Assembly (NCBI GenBank): GCA_900312665.1
Contig: ONZQ02000010.1
Span: forward strand, 372,001 to 436,000
Length of the DNA stretch: 64,000 bases
Direction of reading: 5' to 3'
From: Cephalotrichum gorgonifer
Lineage: Eukaryota; Ascomycota; Sordariomycetes; Microascales; Microascaceae
The position numbers were made by a program, and so were the translations under genes. Positions 1-11,129 of the stretch are shown here, one piece after another. Below the pieces are notes generated by a model, which ran no database searches, was not told where the DNA came from, and saw only the letters and a program-made list of their open reading frames with translations. Each line of letters starts with the position of its first letter. The first letter of the stretch is position 1.

Positions 1-184
1 CCACGGGAGCTCGTACCCAGACTTTGTGTTCGACGCTGTGCCGTATCTCGACCTGCTGTTGAGGGATCTGGGGCTGCAGGTACGGAGGAAGGGGAGCTGG
101 TGGAAGGATATTACGGACCCGTACACGGCTCAGGATTATGCTGACGTGGGCGATGAGTGGAGACGGAAGTTTGGGGCGAACTAG
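1..184 (+). CDS. Flavin-containing monooxygenase-like protein, C-terminal end (partial)
   Basis: Only the last 60 codons are present, read from base 2 to the stop at 182-184; the 5' part lies left of the window. The residues YPDFVFDAVPYLDLLLRDLG followed by a W/D/Y-rich tail (SWWKDITDPY) resemble the C-terminus of fungal FAD/NAD(P)-binding proteins annotated as dimethylaniline or flavin-containing monooxygenases. These enzymes use NADPH and FAD to oxygenate soft nucleophiles or ketones. The FAD and NADP motifs are not visible, so the family call rests on the tail alone. No neighbour in the window is close enough to suggest a partner. Confidence 0.6.
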   Translation, partial: HGSSYPDFVFDAVPYLDLLLRDLGLQVRRKGSWWKDITDPYTAQDYADVGDEWRRKFGAN

Positions 185-1343
185 GCATTGACGCAGAGGA
201 AAGGGGATATCCACGATTGGTTTTATTCTAGATTTCCGAGGGTGGCATGGCCGGTCTTTTTCCTGCTTGGCAAGCGTCGCGCTCTTCTTTCTTGACCTTT
301 GTCCAGGGCTTGAATCATTTTTATCATCTCATGGCTACGCACTTTGTATAGTGGACGCTCCGATCTGAGGCCAGGTTTTCGGTTCAAGTTGCGTCCCGGC
401 AAGCAAGGCTATACTTTTTCTCGTTTTCTTCTCGTTTCCCTGTCTTCTCTTACAGAGTGGGTAATAGCACTTTTACTTTCGCTTCATTCGAGAGCCACTG
501 CAGTGACCGTCCCTCGACGACTTGTCAGTAGGAACCCGGGCAAGCTTACGATCCACAGACTCCGGAGCATCAGCAGAGAAAGAATATCATTTCGCCCGGG
601 ACCTTTATCCTCCGACGGGATTGTCACTTTCGAGGGAAATTCCCGGAATCATCAGCGAGCGACTAATTCTCCGCCGCGGCAAATGTAATATGGTTGAAGG
701 GAACAGAGAAAGGGAGAGGAGAGAGAGAGAGAGAGAGGGAGATGTGTGTACCAAGCGGGAGGATATGTCTTCAAGGGGCTCCTCCTGCATTTATCCGGCG
801 CGGGTGCATGAGTTCGCAGCCCTATGCAGAAGGGCTTGGACACACCCTGCGACGCAACGTCAGACACGGCACCAGGCCCGCAGAGGGATGCTCGCATCCC
901 CGTTTCAAATCTTTACCTGGATTTCTTCCACCCGCCCGCACAGTGGTGACATCGGAGTAAAATAAGCGTCTACGGGCCCGGCCGCAGACGCCATTGCCGA
1001 GCTTATCGTTACCGGATCCCCGGCGAGTGATGCGCTATGTTCATGCCGCGTCCTGCCCACAGCGTTCGCTAACGGGCCATCAGACATGGGCTTGAGGATC
1101 GGTGTGATCTCCAGTTCGTCGTATATCGAGATGGATCCCCCCAGACGGGACGTGACAGAGAGGGTTGGGGAGGGGGCCATGGCGGATCTACCCAACCCTC
1201 GTCCATTACCTGGCTCACTTTTAATTTGGCCATTCGACTAGGAACAGATATCTCGATATATGGCCTGGGGGCAAAACGACGATGAGCTGATGCTTCTTTA
1301 CCGTTCCTTTTCTTGAAGGCCAGATTGGCCTAGCGAGCACATC
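185..1343. other. Intergenic region with GA microsatellite
   Basis: No gene is supported here. The stretch holds the 3' end of the leftmost gene and the promoter of the DUF6536 gene. A GA-rich microsatellite lies at about 709-742. Short overlapping open frames on both strands have no family features and no splice logic. Confidence 0.6.
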
Positions 1344-4300
1344 ATGGCTGGCCATTCCAAATCGCGTGCCACGGGCTGGAGGCAGCCAGCCATTGTAAAC
1401 ACAATACTCCTAGCATTCCTCTCCCTCGGCCTATTTATCACCACCTTCTTCGCCGGGAACGAGACCCAGTCCTACACGATAAACCTCCTGTTCTATGCCG
1501 GCGACTGCGAGACGACGAGACTGCTCGACCTCGGCATCCACCTCGCGCTCAACATCGTCGCCACCCTGACGTTCTCGTCCTCCATATTCTTTATGCAGGT
1601 CCTGAATTCGCCTACGCGGGAGGAGGTCGACGCCGCGCACGCCAAGGGAAAGTCCGTGGAGATCGGGGTCCCGTCGTTGAGTAACCTCTTAGGCCTGTCG
1701 AGGTTCAAGGGCTTCACATGGGTCGTTTTGGCGGTTTTCTCGCTCCCGGTCCACCTTCTGTTCAACAGCGCGGTGTTCCAGACCGACTTCCACGGCAAGT
1801 CGTGGAACTTGACTGTTGCGGCTGAGCCGTTCGTCGATGGAGCAGGGTTCTTTCTGCCAGGGGCGAGCCTTGCCATTCCGGGGTTCGATGAGGGATACGG
1901 AGGCACCGTTGACGTTGCGGAGTTCCTGAACGAGTCGTCCCCGGCCGTCGCCATGTTCCGGACCACAGCTTCGACGGTGGGGACGTGGAAGAGGCTTGAC
2001 GCGGCGACTTGCCGGGGGGAATACCTCCGATGTAACCCGAGGCAAGACTTCAAGGACGTGGTGCTTGTTGTTAACACTGATGGGGAGGATAATACACTAG
2101 GCTGGACGCGGACGGAGGTCTTTGACATGGGGTCTAGAGCGGCTGCTCAGTGGGACAGGTTTGTGCCCGCTGAGGAGTTGAACTCGCTATGGTTCTCTGC
2201 CACCTGCGAGATGGCGATGGAGCCTGGTATTGGACCCGGAGCATGCACCAACTCGTGCGGTCGTGCCCTAGGGAGCGATTTCAGCCTCGGGAATGACAGC
2301 AAGGTTGAACTAATGGGGCAGGGTGCTACTTGGGTTATCCCATTCCAAGACAGACAAGTTGAGCCGGGTGGGGAGTCCTTGTCCGATCTGTCAAGAGAGG
2401 GCTTTCGCTTTGATCGGTTTAACAACCTTGAGGTCAGGTACTGCCTGGCTCAAGAATTCCAGCAGACCTGCAAGCTTGGAGCTTCTCCTTTACTGCTGGG
2501 TATCTCGGCGCTCTGTGTCGGCATTGTAGCGACCCAATGCTTGTAAGTGCAGGGGAGAAAGAAACTTGAACTCTTGGCCTCCTGGCAAGACTAACAGCTG
2601 CAAGGTTCGTCCTACGAAGTCTCTCCGCTGACCTTCTCGTGACTCCGGGAGATGCCATCGCCTCTTTCATCTCCGACCCCGACCCTACCACGGAGGGAAT
2701 GTCGACCCTGAGTTTCCAGGACAGAACTAGTCCGCTTTCACGTCTCTGGAAGAAGCGAGCTGGTCTCGCACTTAGCGGGCCCCGAGAATGGAGCCGCCGG
2801 CCAAAGTATGCGGGAGCCACGATCCCAGCCGCCACCTGGCTACTTACATACCTCTTCCTATCGGGATCGCTGGTGACACTAGCGTTCTCCTACTTCCGCT
2901 TTGGGATGAGAGCTCTTATCCCAGGCTCATTTGCGCACTCTCCAGAGAACGGACACATGCGGAGCATGGACGTTCCAGACGGCGCCTTCATCCTCGCGCT
3001 CCTCATGGGTAACAAGACGCAGGTGTTTCTAGCGACAAGTTATTACCTTTATAACGCCCTGCTCACTAGGTTCATGGCGGAGAGGGAGTGGAACGCGTAT
3101 AGCCTCGCCTACCAGGCCCTGAGGGTTACGTCCCCGAAGGGGTCCCAGACTTCGACGCATCGGCTCCAGCTGCCGTATAAGCTGGGTGTCCCGCTCATCG
3201 TGATCGCCTCACTTCTTCACTGGACCTTGTCGAACACGTACTACTTGAGCATATTTGAAGAAGGTTAGTCATTTCCCCCAATATGTCCTAATCCTCGGCG
3301 ATCTAACTTATGGGTCAGGCTACTTCGGGAGTGATCGGAAAGGGCTCCGCGACATCGAGGATGACGTGGGCCTCGCCCCCGATACTACTATCACACTGAG
3401 CTACTCAGTCAAAGCGCTTCTAGGAATCAGCATCGTCTCATTTGTTCTCATGCTCATTCCTGTCCTCATTGCGTTCACGAAGTTGCGGGGAGATATGGTG
3501 ATTTCCGGGGCGAACTCGCGTGTCATCTCAGCCGCGTGCCACCCGCGGCTATTCGTGAATGTAGCCAGCGTTAACTTCAGGTCACCATGGAGTGATGGAG
3601 AAAAAGGGGGACTGACGATTGCTTCGCCGAGATCTCCCCGGGATACGAGGAGCTTGTACAGGTCGAGAACGATGTCTAATGCGCGGTCGGTAGAGCAGGA
3701 CAACTGGCCGCTGTCCAACTGGGCCCAGGATACGCCTAACGCGAGCGCCGTTCCACCTTCTCCTTATTGGCCCCGGTCCCCGACTGACGTGGGGGGCGGG
3801 TACCGGTCTCGAGCAATGTCGGAGGCCACGGTGAGGGTCTCGCAAGTGGATGCCCAGGGACTTTCATTCCCCCCATCGCCGTATGGGATAAGATCGCCGG
3901 GGGACAGGAGATCGATGATGTATAGACCACGGACAATGTCCGAGTCCACCGAGCGGCGGCCGTCTCAAGTTATGATACACGATGGTCAGAGACTCATGCC
4001 TCCGCCCTCACCTTACGATCCAAGATCTCCGGGAGAGGGGGGAATGACGTACAGGCCACGGTCGATGTCGGGGGCTAGCGAAGGGCGGCCATACGGGATC
4101 ATGACCAACGAAAACCAAAGTCTCACGCCACCATATCCATACGACAGGACGCACGCGGACCCTTATCATCAACCCCCAACGTCCGAGTTTACAGAGGGTA
4201 GGCGGCCCTCAGACAGACCTCCCTCGGAATGGGGAAAGCAGAAGTTTGAGCCCAACCACGACCACGGCGCCCCTCCAAAGTCAGCAAGTCTCGAACCCCC

Positions 4301-4715
4301 TCCCGCCCCGTGGGTGGATAGCTTTTCGGAGGAGGGAATGTCGCCCCTGGTGCAGAAAAACCGCCTCACGGAGTCGAGGAGAAGGGAGACCGGCCTGAGA
4401 ATCATCACCCCTGCGTCGCCAACGCATAGGAAACTTCCCTGGTCGGCGGAGACAGATCCCCTGTCTACGCCCGCCACGCCTAGGCTGCACAGTGCGGTGC
4501 CGCAGTTTATAGAGAAGGAGGGGTCGGCGAGGGAAAAGGGGCTAAGGAAGCTGGCGCAGCGGAAGCTGAGATGGGGGGCGATGGCTGCGCTGGACAGGTA
4601 TACCTCGCCACATATGTTTTCCGAGAAAGCGCCTGCGGGGAGCGATGGACGACTGGGATTTGGGAGTGTGGAGTGCGGGGTTAGTACACCCGAGGTGGGG
4701 AGGTTCTACGACTAG
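1344..4715 (+). CDS. DUF6536 multi-pass membrane protein with long repeat-bearing tail
   Basis: Three exons: 1344-2542, 2605-3263 and 3319-4715, giving 1084 residues. The first intron skips an AG just after its CTAAC branch site (2596-2597) and uses 2603-2604; only this keeps the frame. The N-terminal part matches fungal DUF6536 proteins: a start after GWRQPAIVNT, a CET/D motif near residue 50, and hydrophobic segments near 17-40, 62-85 and 125-145. A long loop with several cysteines follows. Further membrane segments lie near 385-408, 472-495, 590-612 and 650-675. After about residue 700 the protein is a hydrophilic tail rich in S, P and R, with four or five degenerate repeats built on PPSPYxxRSP and YRxRxMSxxxxxR. 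The tail is probably cytosolic and a phosphorylation or docking platform (inference). The family function is unknown. Confidence 0.85.
3690..4200 (+). repeat. Degenerate tandem protein repeats in the DUF6536 tail
   Basis: The coding sequence here encodes four to five units of roughly 45-50 residues. Each contains a PPSPY or PPYPY core, then RSP(G/T)D or a relative, then Y-R-x-R-x-M-S. The DNA copies are diverged, so this is an old internal duplication and not an active minisatellite. Confidence 0.7.
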
Positions 4716-5079
4716 GGGCAGGAGGACAAACGGGGGGAAAAAGGGGGTAGGGGGGGTGGGGCTCCGGGTGCAGGTGCCTAGGTTTGCATAGGCCTGTTTA
4801 TGAAGTTACGATAATGTAATATAAAGGAATCTTCTCATAGTTGACTACCGAATATCACGAGGTGGAGGGAGAGTGATACATGTTTTCTTTTCAATCAACT
4901 AGTATAAGTACTATATCCGGGACCTACCTCCCTAGGCAGCTGACAAAAACAAGTGAGCTTTGGCGGAAGAGAATACGGCAATGAGAGCACATTAGAACGG
5001 AAACTGATATCCCGCTTATCTTCCTCCTGCATCTCGACAAGGAAAAGAAGAAAAAACTCCAATCGGGAGGGGCAGGCCG
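4716..5079. other. Convergent intergenic region
   Basis: The 3' ends of the DUF6536 gene (plus) and the S/T/P-rich gene (minus) face each other here. A G-rich tract directly follows the DUF6536 stop. No gene is supported. Confidence 0.6.
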
Positions 5080-6411
5080 TCACTCAAAGGCCGTGCTGAA
5101 AGCCATTCCAGAAGCGGGCACCGAGGACCTCTGCTCCTCAGCGATGGCAGCATCCAAGGTCGTCTGGAACAAGGCGCCATCGAAGGAGGGCGTCTGCGGG
5201 ACGCCCTCCACGTGGACGACGGGCGTGAACGTACCTGCCATGATGGTCTCGAAGGCATTGTCGAACTCCCTTCCCGTCAAACTTGAGGCCGGGGTGGGGC
5301 AAGGAGTAGGGGCGGTCTGGGTCGCCGCGTCATGCTGGTCGCTGGGGCTTGCGTACCGCGCCTGAGTGTGGGGAGGAAGGGGGGTCCACAGGTCTGCCAC
5401 CGCTTCCTGCTCCATCTCCTCCTTGAGAGTGGGTAACTGGGGAGTAGGGGTGACGCCGCCGTAGTCCGAGGGAGTCTCGGGGCAGGGCGTGCCCAGAACG
5501 CACCCGGCCTGCGAGAAGGGAGTGGCGGTACTCGTGGAGTACACGGATTGGGTGGAGTAGGGGGTATCTGGAACGTATCCAGCTTGCAAGAAGGGGGTGG
5601 GAGCATTTGTGGAGTACCCAGACGGGGTGGAGTATCTGGACTGAGAGGAGAATGGGGTGCTACACGTGGAGTAGCCGGACTGAGTGGAAGGGGTGCCTGA
5701 GACGTACCCTTGAGAGCTGGCATCCGTTGCGGACCCGTCCACGGAACGGTCGAACGGCGATGGCGGGGCGAGGCAGAATCCCGCGCCAGCGCTGGGGGTG
5801 GTCACAGCTGGATTACCTACGACATGGTGCCCGGCAGATGGCCCCGGTGCAAACCGCTCCAAGTAAGGCGTGGAGGGGGAGGGAGTCATGACCGTCCCGC
5901 AGTCTGACAGAGCCGAAACCGCGCTGGAGGTGGGGGTCACGGGCAGGGAGCCGAGGTACTCTTCGGGGCACAGCCCCGTCGCGAACTGGCCGACGACCGG
6001 CGTGGAGACCGGCGTGGCGGCAAAGTCGGGTACCATGACCCGGTCGAACTCCGTGAAGATCGGAGAGGGGGTCATCATGCCCTGGTTCCCCCCGGGCATG
6101 TACTCGGCGTCAATGGTCCCCTCCTTCTGCAGATTGTCAGCCATTTCCGAGAACGAGAACGCCATATTACTCCCAACCGGGCTTTCTGCTCCTATTGGCG
6201 ACTCGGCCCCGAACCTGTGACCAAGGCTGCCGTTGTTCATCGCGCCACTCATCATTGGTGGATCGAAATGAACGGATGACGGGAACTGAACCCACTCATC
6301 GACTTGCGGCTGCGCTTGGTTAGCCACGGGGTGTGAGCGGGGGGAGCGTCGGGCCAGAGTGGCGTTGATATACACAGCGCCGACGGAGCGGATATAGGTT
6401 GGGCCAGCCAT
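5080..6411 (-). CDS. Uncharacterised S/T/P/Y-rich low-complexity protein
   Basis: A single exon of 443 codons begins MAGPTYIRSVGAVYINATLA and ends SGMAFSTAFE. I do not recognise a family. There is no convincing signal peptide after the start and no membrane segment. Most of the protein is predicted disordered by composition. Recurrent short units such as TPSP, STPSGYST and TPF-x-QAGYV-x-x-TP form a repeat zone around residues 235-300. A few acidic patches (LKEEMEQEAVADLW) lie in the C-terminal third. The consistent coding composition over 1.3 kb and the lack of a stop support a real gene. Its role is unknown; disordered regulatory or scaffold proteins look like this. Confidence 0.65.
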   Translation of the reverse strand: MAGPTYIRSVGAVYINATLARRSPRSHPVANQAQPQVDEWVQFPSSVHFDPPMMSGAMNNGSLGHRFGAESPIGAESPVGSNMAFSFSEMADNLQKEGTIDAEYMPGGNQGMMTPSPIFTEFDRVMVPDFAATPVSTPVVGQFATGLCPEEYLGSLPVTPTSSAVSALSDCGTVMTPSPSTPYLERFAPGPSAGHHVVGNPAVTTPSAGAGFCLAPPSPFDRSVDGSATDASSQGYVSGTPSTQSGYSTCSTPFSSQSRYSTPSGYSTNAPTPFLQAGYVPDTPYSTQSVYSTSTATPFSQAGCVLGTPCPETPSDYGGVTPTPQLPTLKEEMEQEAVADLWTPLPPHTQARYASPSDQHDAATQTAPTPCPTPASSLTGREFDNAFETIMAGTFTPVVHVEGVPQTPSFDGALFQTTLDAAIAEEQRSSVPASGMAFSTAFE

Positions 6412-8072
6412 TGTGCCTCGTCCCTCTTAGCCTCTCCCTTTTCTCTGTGTATCAGACTTTATCGGGGGAGGGTAGTTTTGCGTTCGTGAGGCCGAGAACG
6501 AGGAAATGGCTGCTCTGATGGAGGTAGTAGAGGTGGCGCGGGAAATGCTGTAAGTGATGAGTGGCGGGGATGATGATGAGAGGGATGAACGGCGTCAGGA
6601 AACGGAGTTTATATTTTCCGCGACACGGTCCTCTTTTTCCTTTGAGGGGTTCGAGTTGGATATGCCATCTTTGTTGGTAACAATCGAATTGCTCCAGCGC
6701 GGTGCAAAAGCGACGCACGACATGCACAAAGGATAGATAAGCTCGAGGGGCAGCAAAGGTTCTCGAAAAAGGGGGGAAATGGGGCTTTGGACATCCCAAA
6801 GGAACTATATAATCTACTCGCTCACAATAAGCGACCAAACGAAACGAAAAGAAGAGGAAGAAAAATAATGTAAGGTCCGACAAAGGATAGGGCAGTAGAG
6901 AGTGTCCGTTTAGTCGTCTCCATGGCCGGCGCCTTCTTTTCGCCAAAAGCACTTCTATCGTCTCGAGCAGGATTTCCCCGACCGTTTGCCGTCCTTATTC
7001 TCCTTGAGCCATCTCGCCTCCTTTGCGAGCGTCTGTGAGAAAAGAAAAAGAATGGTCCCCCCGCGCAGGTCTCGGCACGCTGGTCGCTTGAGCCGATGCT
7101 CTCGGGGTGCCAAGGGCGATGGGGTTTGGCACCGATATCCCTTGGTGCCTGGAGGATCTAGGAGTATGTGAGGAAGGGAGACACACCGGATGACCCGGGG
7201 GCAGCTATTATGGATGCTAGATTATCATTGCTCTATCCTCGATACTGCATGCTGGCTCTTATCCCTGCTGCTGCTACGTACAAACCGTGAGGCGGACTTC
7301 CGTCCTTCTGGTTTGAAACATTCGTTATCTCCGTGTGGTAAGTGACGAGGAAGGGGGTGGTCTGGACGATGTACAAATAGGGAGCCATCGCCCGCGGATG
7401 GGTTGAGTGAAGGGATGTAATCGTCACTGCAGGTGTAAGAAAGGAACCGAGCCCTAGGAGTAGACAAGCTTTAATCGCCCCACCTTGTATAGTATTCATG
7501 TACAAGTACATGGCATTGATTATTCTCTGGTTGTGCAAGTATCTGCCCTTGTCTGCAACGTGGGTTTGGGACGGATTTGTAATTTGCGATACAAGTGAGG
7601 AGTACAAGTACTTGCGGAGCTGCCAGGATTCCTGACACGCTAAACCCCCGAGCAAAACCTAATTTTTGCTGGTCGGTCCCTGCTGACCATGTTGGAGACC
7701 TTGCAGCTGGCGGCGGGAATGCGGAGTGGGGTGCGGAACTCCGCCCGCAACACGTTCGCTCCTTCCTGCCTGGCCAATCCGGCGCAATATAACGACTTCG
7801 CCAACCCACACCGGCCGTGTGCTCCAAGTTGTACTCGTACTCGCTCGATGATGGTCCACTTTCTTTTCGCCACTACTCGTAGACTACATTCCTTCGTGCT
7901 CTGAATTCGAGGACAGCTTTCTTCGACCGAACACGCGCAAATACTTGCTCCCCCCCTTGTAACGATAGTTCTTACGAATTCGACTTCCCGAGCGCGTTGG
8001 CGATTCCACCAAAAGAGGATAGGAACACACGATCTGGAAGTTCGTCGCCGTTCACATCGCCGCGACGTCGCC
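6412..8072. other. Divergent intergenic region with short palindromes
   Basis: This is the shared upstream region of the S/T/P-rich gene (minus) and the Zn2Cys6 regulator (plus). It contains a 16-bp inverted repeat at 7497-7512 and a 10-bp palindrome at 7605-7614. Open frames on both strands (for example minus 6452-6952 and 7640-8146) lack family features and are treated as chance or leader sequence. Confidence 0.55.
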
Positions 8073-9549
8073 ATGTCCCTAACCACCTTCGAGCGCGCAA
8101 ACCCGCCGCCACGCCGCAGGTCCTGCGTCGCCTGCACAAAAGCCAAGCGTCGATGTGACTTCGCCTACCCCTCCTGCCTGCGCTGCGCAGGCCGAGGCAT
8201 AGAGTGCTCCTATCCGCACCCGCATCCGCACTCGCACTCGCGCCCACACTTGCAGCAGCGGAGTCGCGCCCCTGCCGCCCAGCGCCCCGCCACCACGTCC
8301 CTGCCGGCGCCCAGCCCATCCCTACCAGTGACCAGCGCCCCCCTACCAGAGTCCGCCCTCTCCATGCCGCCCAAGACCCTGGACTTCTCTATGGAAGCCT
8401 TGATGGACGGCTTCTGGGACACCGACGCCTGCGCAGTCGACCCGCTGCCGCTCCACATCCCCGACCTCGACGCTCCCGCCCTGACCGCGAACATGTCGCC
8501 GGGGGCCGGCAGCTCCGGCAGCTCCGGCACGCCGGGATCTACCTCCTCTTTCGACATCAACGGTCTACTCAGGTCGGCGAAGGAGAAGCAGCTTGTTCCG
8601 GTGGTTGGTATCCAGACCTGCTCTAGCATGGATGAAGCGCTCGCCAATTTCCCCCAGTTTGTTGCTGAGAGGCTCTCGTACCTGTTTGATTACCTGCCGA
8701 AGACGCCCCGGGTTCTGGTAGACACGCTCGGCACCCCGTGGTGCCATCCGATCGTGTTCCGTGAGACTACGCCCAAGGTCTTTGATGGTATGTATTATAC
8801 TATCCCTCTCCATGTCTCTCTCTCTCTCTCTTACCTGTGAAACCCCCCTGTTACTGACCTGATCTGTAGAGCTCCTCTCCTCCTGTGCCCTCTTCTCGGC
8901 CATGACCCCAAGCAACAAGCCCATCATCATGAGGATCATATCTTCTAGGCTCAGGGACCTCATCAACTCCCCCGCCCCCGCCACCCCCCACGCGGCTCTC
9001 GCCCGCACCCACGCGCTATGCATGTACCACATCATGGCCCTCCTAGACGGCGACATCGAGTCCCGCGCCTCCGCCGAGGTCACCCTCCCCACCCTCAAGA
9101 CCGCCGCATCCGACCTCGCGTCCCACCTCGGCGCCCAGGAGGACACCATCTACCCCACCGAGCTGCCCCTCTTCCCCCTCACTGACACCGAGTCCTTCTG
9201 GAAGCGCTGGGTCCTCGAGGAGAGCATACGGAGGACCATCCTCTCTACCCTCCAATTCGTCGCCTGCTACCAGCTCATCCGGTCGCGCAGCCCGCTTGAC
9301 TGTGCCGATACCGGGCTGGCGCAGTCGTGGACGCTGTCGGCCCCCCTCTGGGGTGCGGGGAACGCCGTGGACTTCGCCGTCGCCTGGGGGACCAAGAACA
9401 GGTGGCTCGTCACCTACCACAACAATGCCCAGGTGTGGGAGTGCGCCGAGGCAGACGACGTGTGTCAGTTTGGGAGGCTGCTGATGACCTGCTGTCTGGG
9501 GTACCAGCAGACGAGGGGGTGGTTCGCGATGAAGGGGAAGGCGTTCTAG
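8073..9549 (+). CDS. Zn2Cys6 fungal transcription factor
   Basis: Two exons, 8073-8787 and 8870-9549, give 464 residues. The binuclear zinc cluster sits at the N-terminus: Cys18, 21, 28, 35, 38 and 45, spaced C-x2-C-x6-C-x6-C-x2-C-x6-C, preceded by basic residues PPPRRR. A His/Pro-rich linker (PHPHPHSHSRPH) and a Ser/Gly-rich stretch follow. The C-terminal half is helical and has the look of the aflR-like/uncharacterised fungal regulator tail (FWKRWVLEESIRRTI, GYQQTRGWF). Such proteins bind CGG-type DNA sites as activators or repressors in the nucleus. The intron contains a CT microsatellite (about 8812-8832). No obvious target cluster adjoins it. Confidence 0.85.
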
Positions 9550-11129
9550 GGACCGCCGGGAGAGAAGACCAGACCAGATGATGCCAGACACACTGTGTCG
9601 GTGTCTTTTTTCTTTCTGCCGTTTTCCCGTCCTTGCGCCCGAGAGACGGGAAACTCTGGAGGGGAAGAGAAAGGGAGAGGGAGTGCGGGGCCGCAGGAAA
9701 GCGCCGATAATCGGCCTCCCTTTCCTATCCAGCCTCTCGAGTGACGGGACCAGCCCACTTGGGCGTCCGCTGAAGCCACCGAGTCAAGGCTTTTGGGGAA
9801 AGCGGTCCGCAGATTGCAACCCCAATCTCCCGTCCGCACTCCCACCAGGCCGATCCGCCACGGTAGTGCGGAACGTGATCCTCATACACTTCCCGGGTTA
9901 GCGGAGCTTGTGCCTCGCCATGCGGCTCCTGTGCTCTATGACGCTTGGGTCGCCCGCGCCTCGCGCCAAGGGGGGCTAGCAGTAGAGTGAAAAAGCTCGG
10001 ACGGAAGGAACTGGTTCCTGGGAGCCCACTTTGCACCCGTCAGTAGGGTACGCAACGCGCTTCGGCAGACCGCCGATAGGAGCGGAAATTGCAGCGAGGT
10101 ACCATCCGCCCCCCCGGGTGAAGGGTGAAGTTCCTACTGGGCGAGATCAGCTGTTGGCGTATATATTGCCGTGCCGACTCTCGGTTTCGCTCTTGTACCC
10201 AGCCTCTACAAAGGCTACATACTCTATATAGCATCTCTTTACTAGCTGTAATTTAGCAAACCCGAAGCGAGCGCCATGCCGCCCCATTACAACTTCTGAG
10301 AGCCCCGCGGTCGTGGGGTTTCGCCGTGTAATGTCGGGGATTTAATCTATTTATTCTTCCGCCTGGATACCACTTCCCCCCCGCACGGCACTGCGGGCAG
10401 TAAATACAAAGCGCGTGCGGGGTTAAAACTGAGTTATATCGCGGCTCATATTCCTGCTCTGCTACTAATCCGAGAGGTTTCATTTTATGTGGCGACCACG
10501 ACGATGTGAGGGAAGGTTGGTTCTGTCGAAGGCGCTTTCCTGCTCCTCTTGCAGCAGACACACATCCACTTTCGTCGGTGTCTCCACGATTTATGCATGA
10601 AGGCCAGTTCCAAAGCAAAGATGCTTTACATCCACTGCACTGCTCCCTCCCGAGAGGCTTGGCAGACTTTGCTCCTGGCCGTGGCCGCGGATAAACGTCC
10701 CGGATGAACCCTCGTCACCACAATTTACCCCCAAGATGGATTAAACCACGGACTCGTCATTGGGGGGTGCCGGAAACACGCGTCTCCACATCCCCGCCAA
10801 TAGATGGCGGGATAGAACGCTGCATATATACCCTTCATTGCGTCCATATTGCTTTCTCCAAATTGTATACAGCTAAAAAGCCTTTGACCGTGTACTTTAC
10901 TCTTTCAGGGGAACACCTGGCCCATACAGAGAATGACGGCCTCTGCGTCGTGCCGAGAACCGGTTGGGGAAGGTGCCAGGAAGGAGACCCGGAAATGTGT
11001 TCGCTGGGGTATATATCGTGGGTTTTCGCACCGCCGGGGCCTTTTTCTTTTCATGGCCGAGACATCGCACTCTTGACACTTTGACAACCGGACGACGAAC
11101 GTACTGACCAGCCGGGACACTTGGGCACG
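9550..11129. other. Intergenic region upstream of the GDSL esterase
   Basis: No gene is supported in this 1.6 kb. A TATA-like element, TATATAT, lies at about 11008-11014, roughly 115 bp before the esterase start. Another TATATA run lies near 10823. Overlapping short frames look random. Confidence 0.55.

Noticed and set aside
6452..6952. 166-codon minus-strand frame upstream of the S/T/P-rich gene
   Set aside because: Located where the 5' leader of the minus gene should be, with low-quality composition and no homology features.
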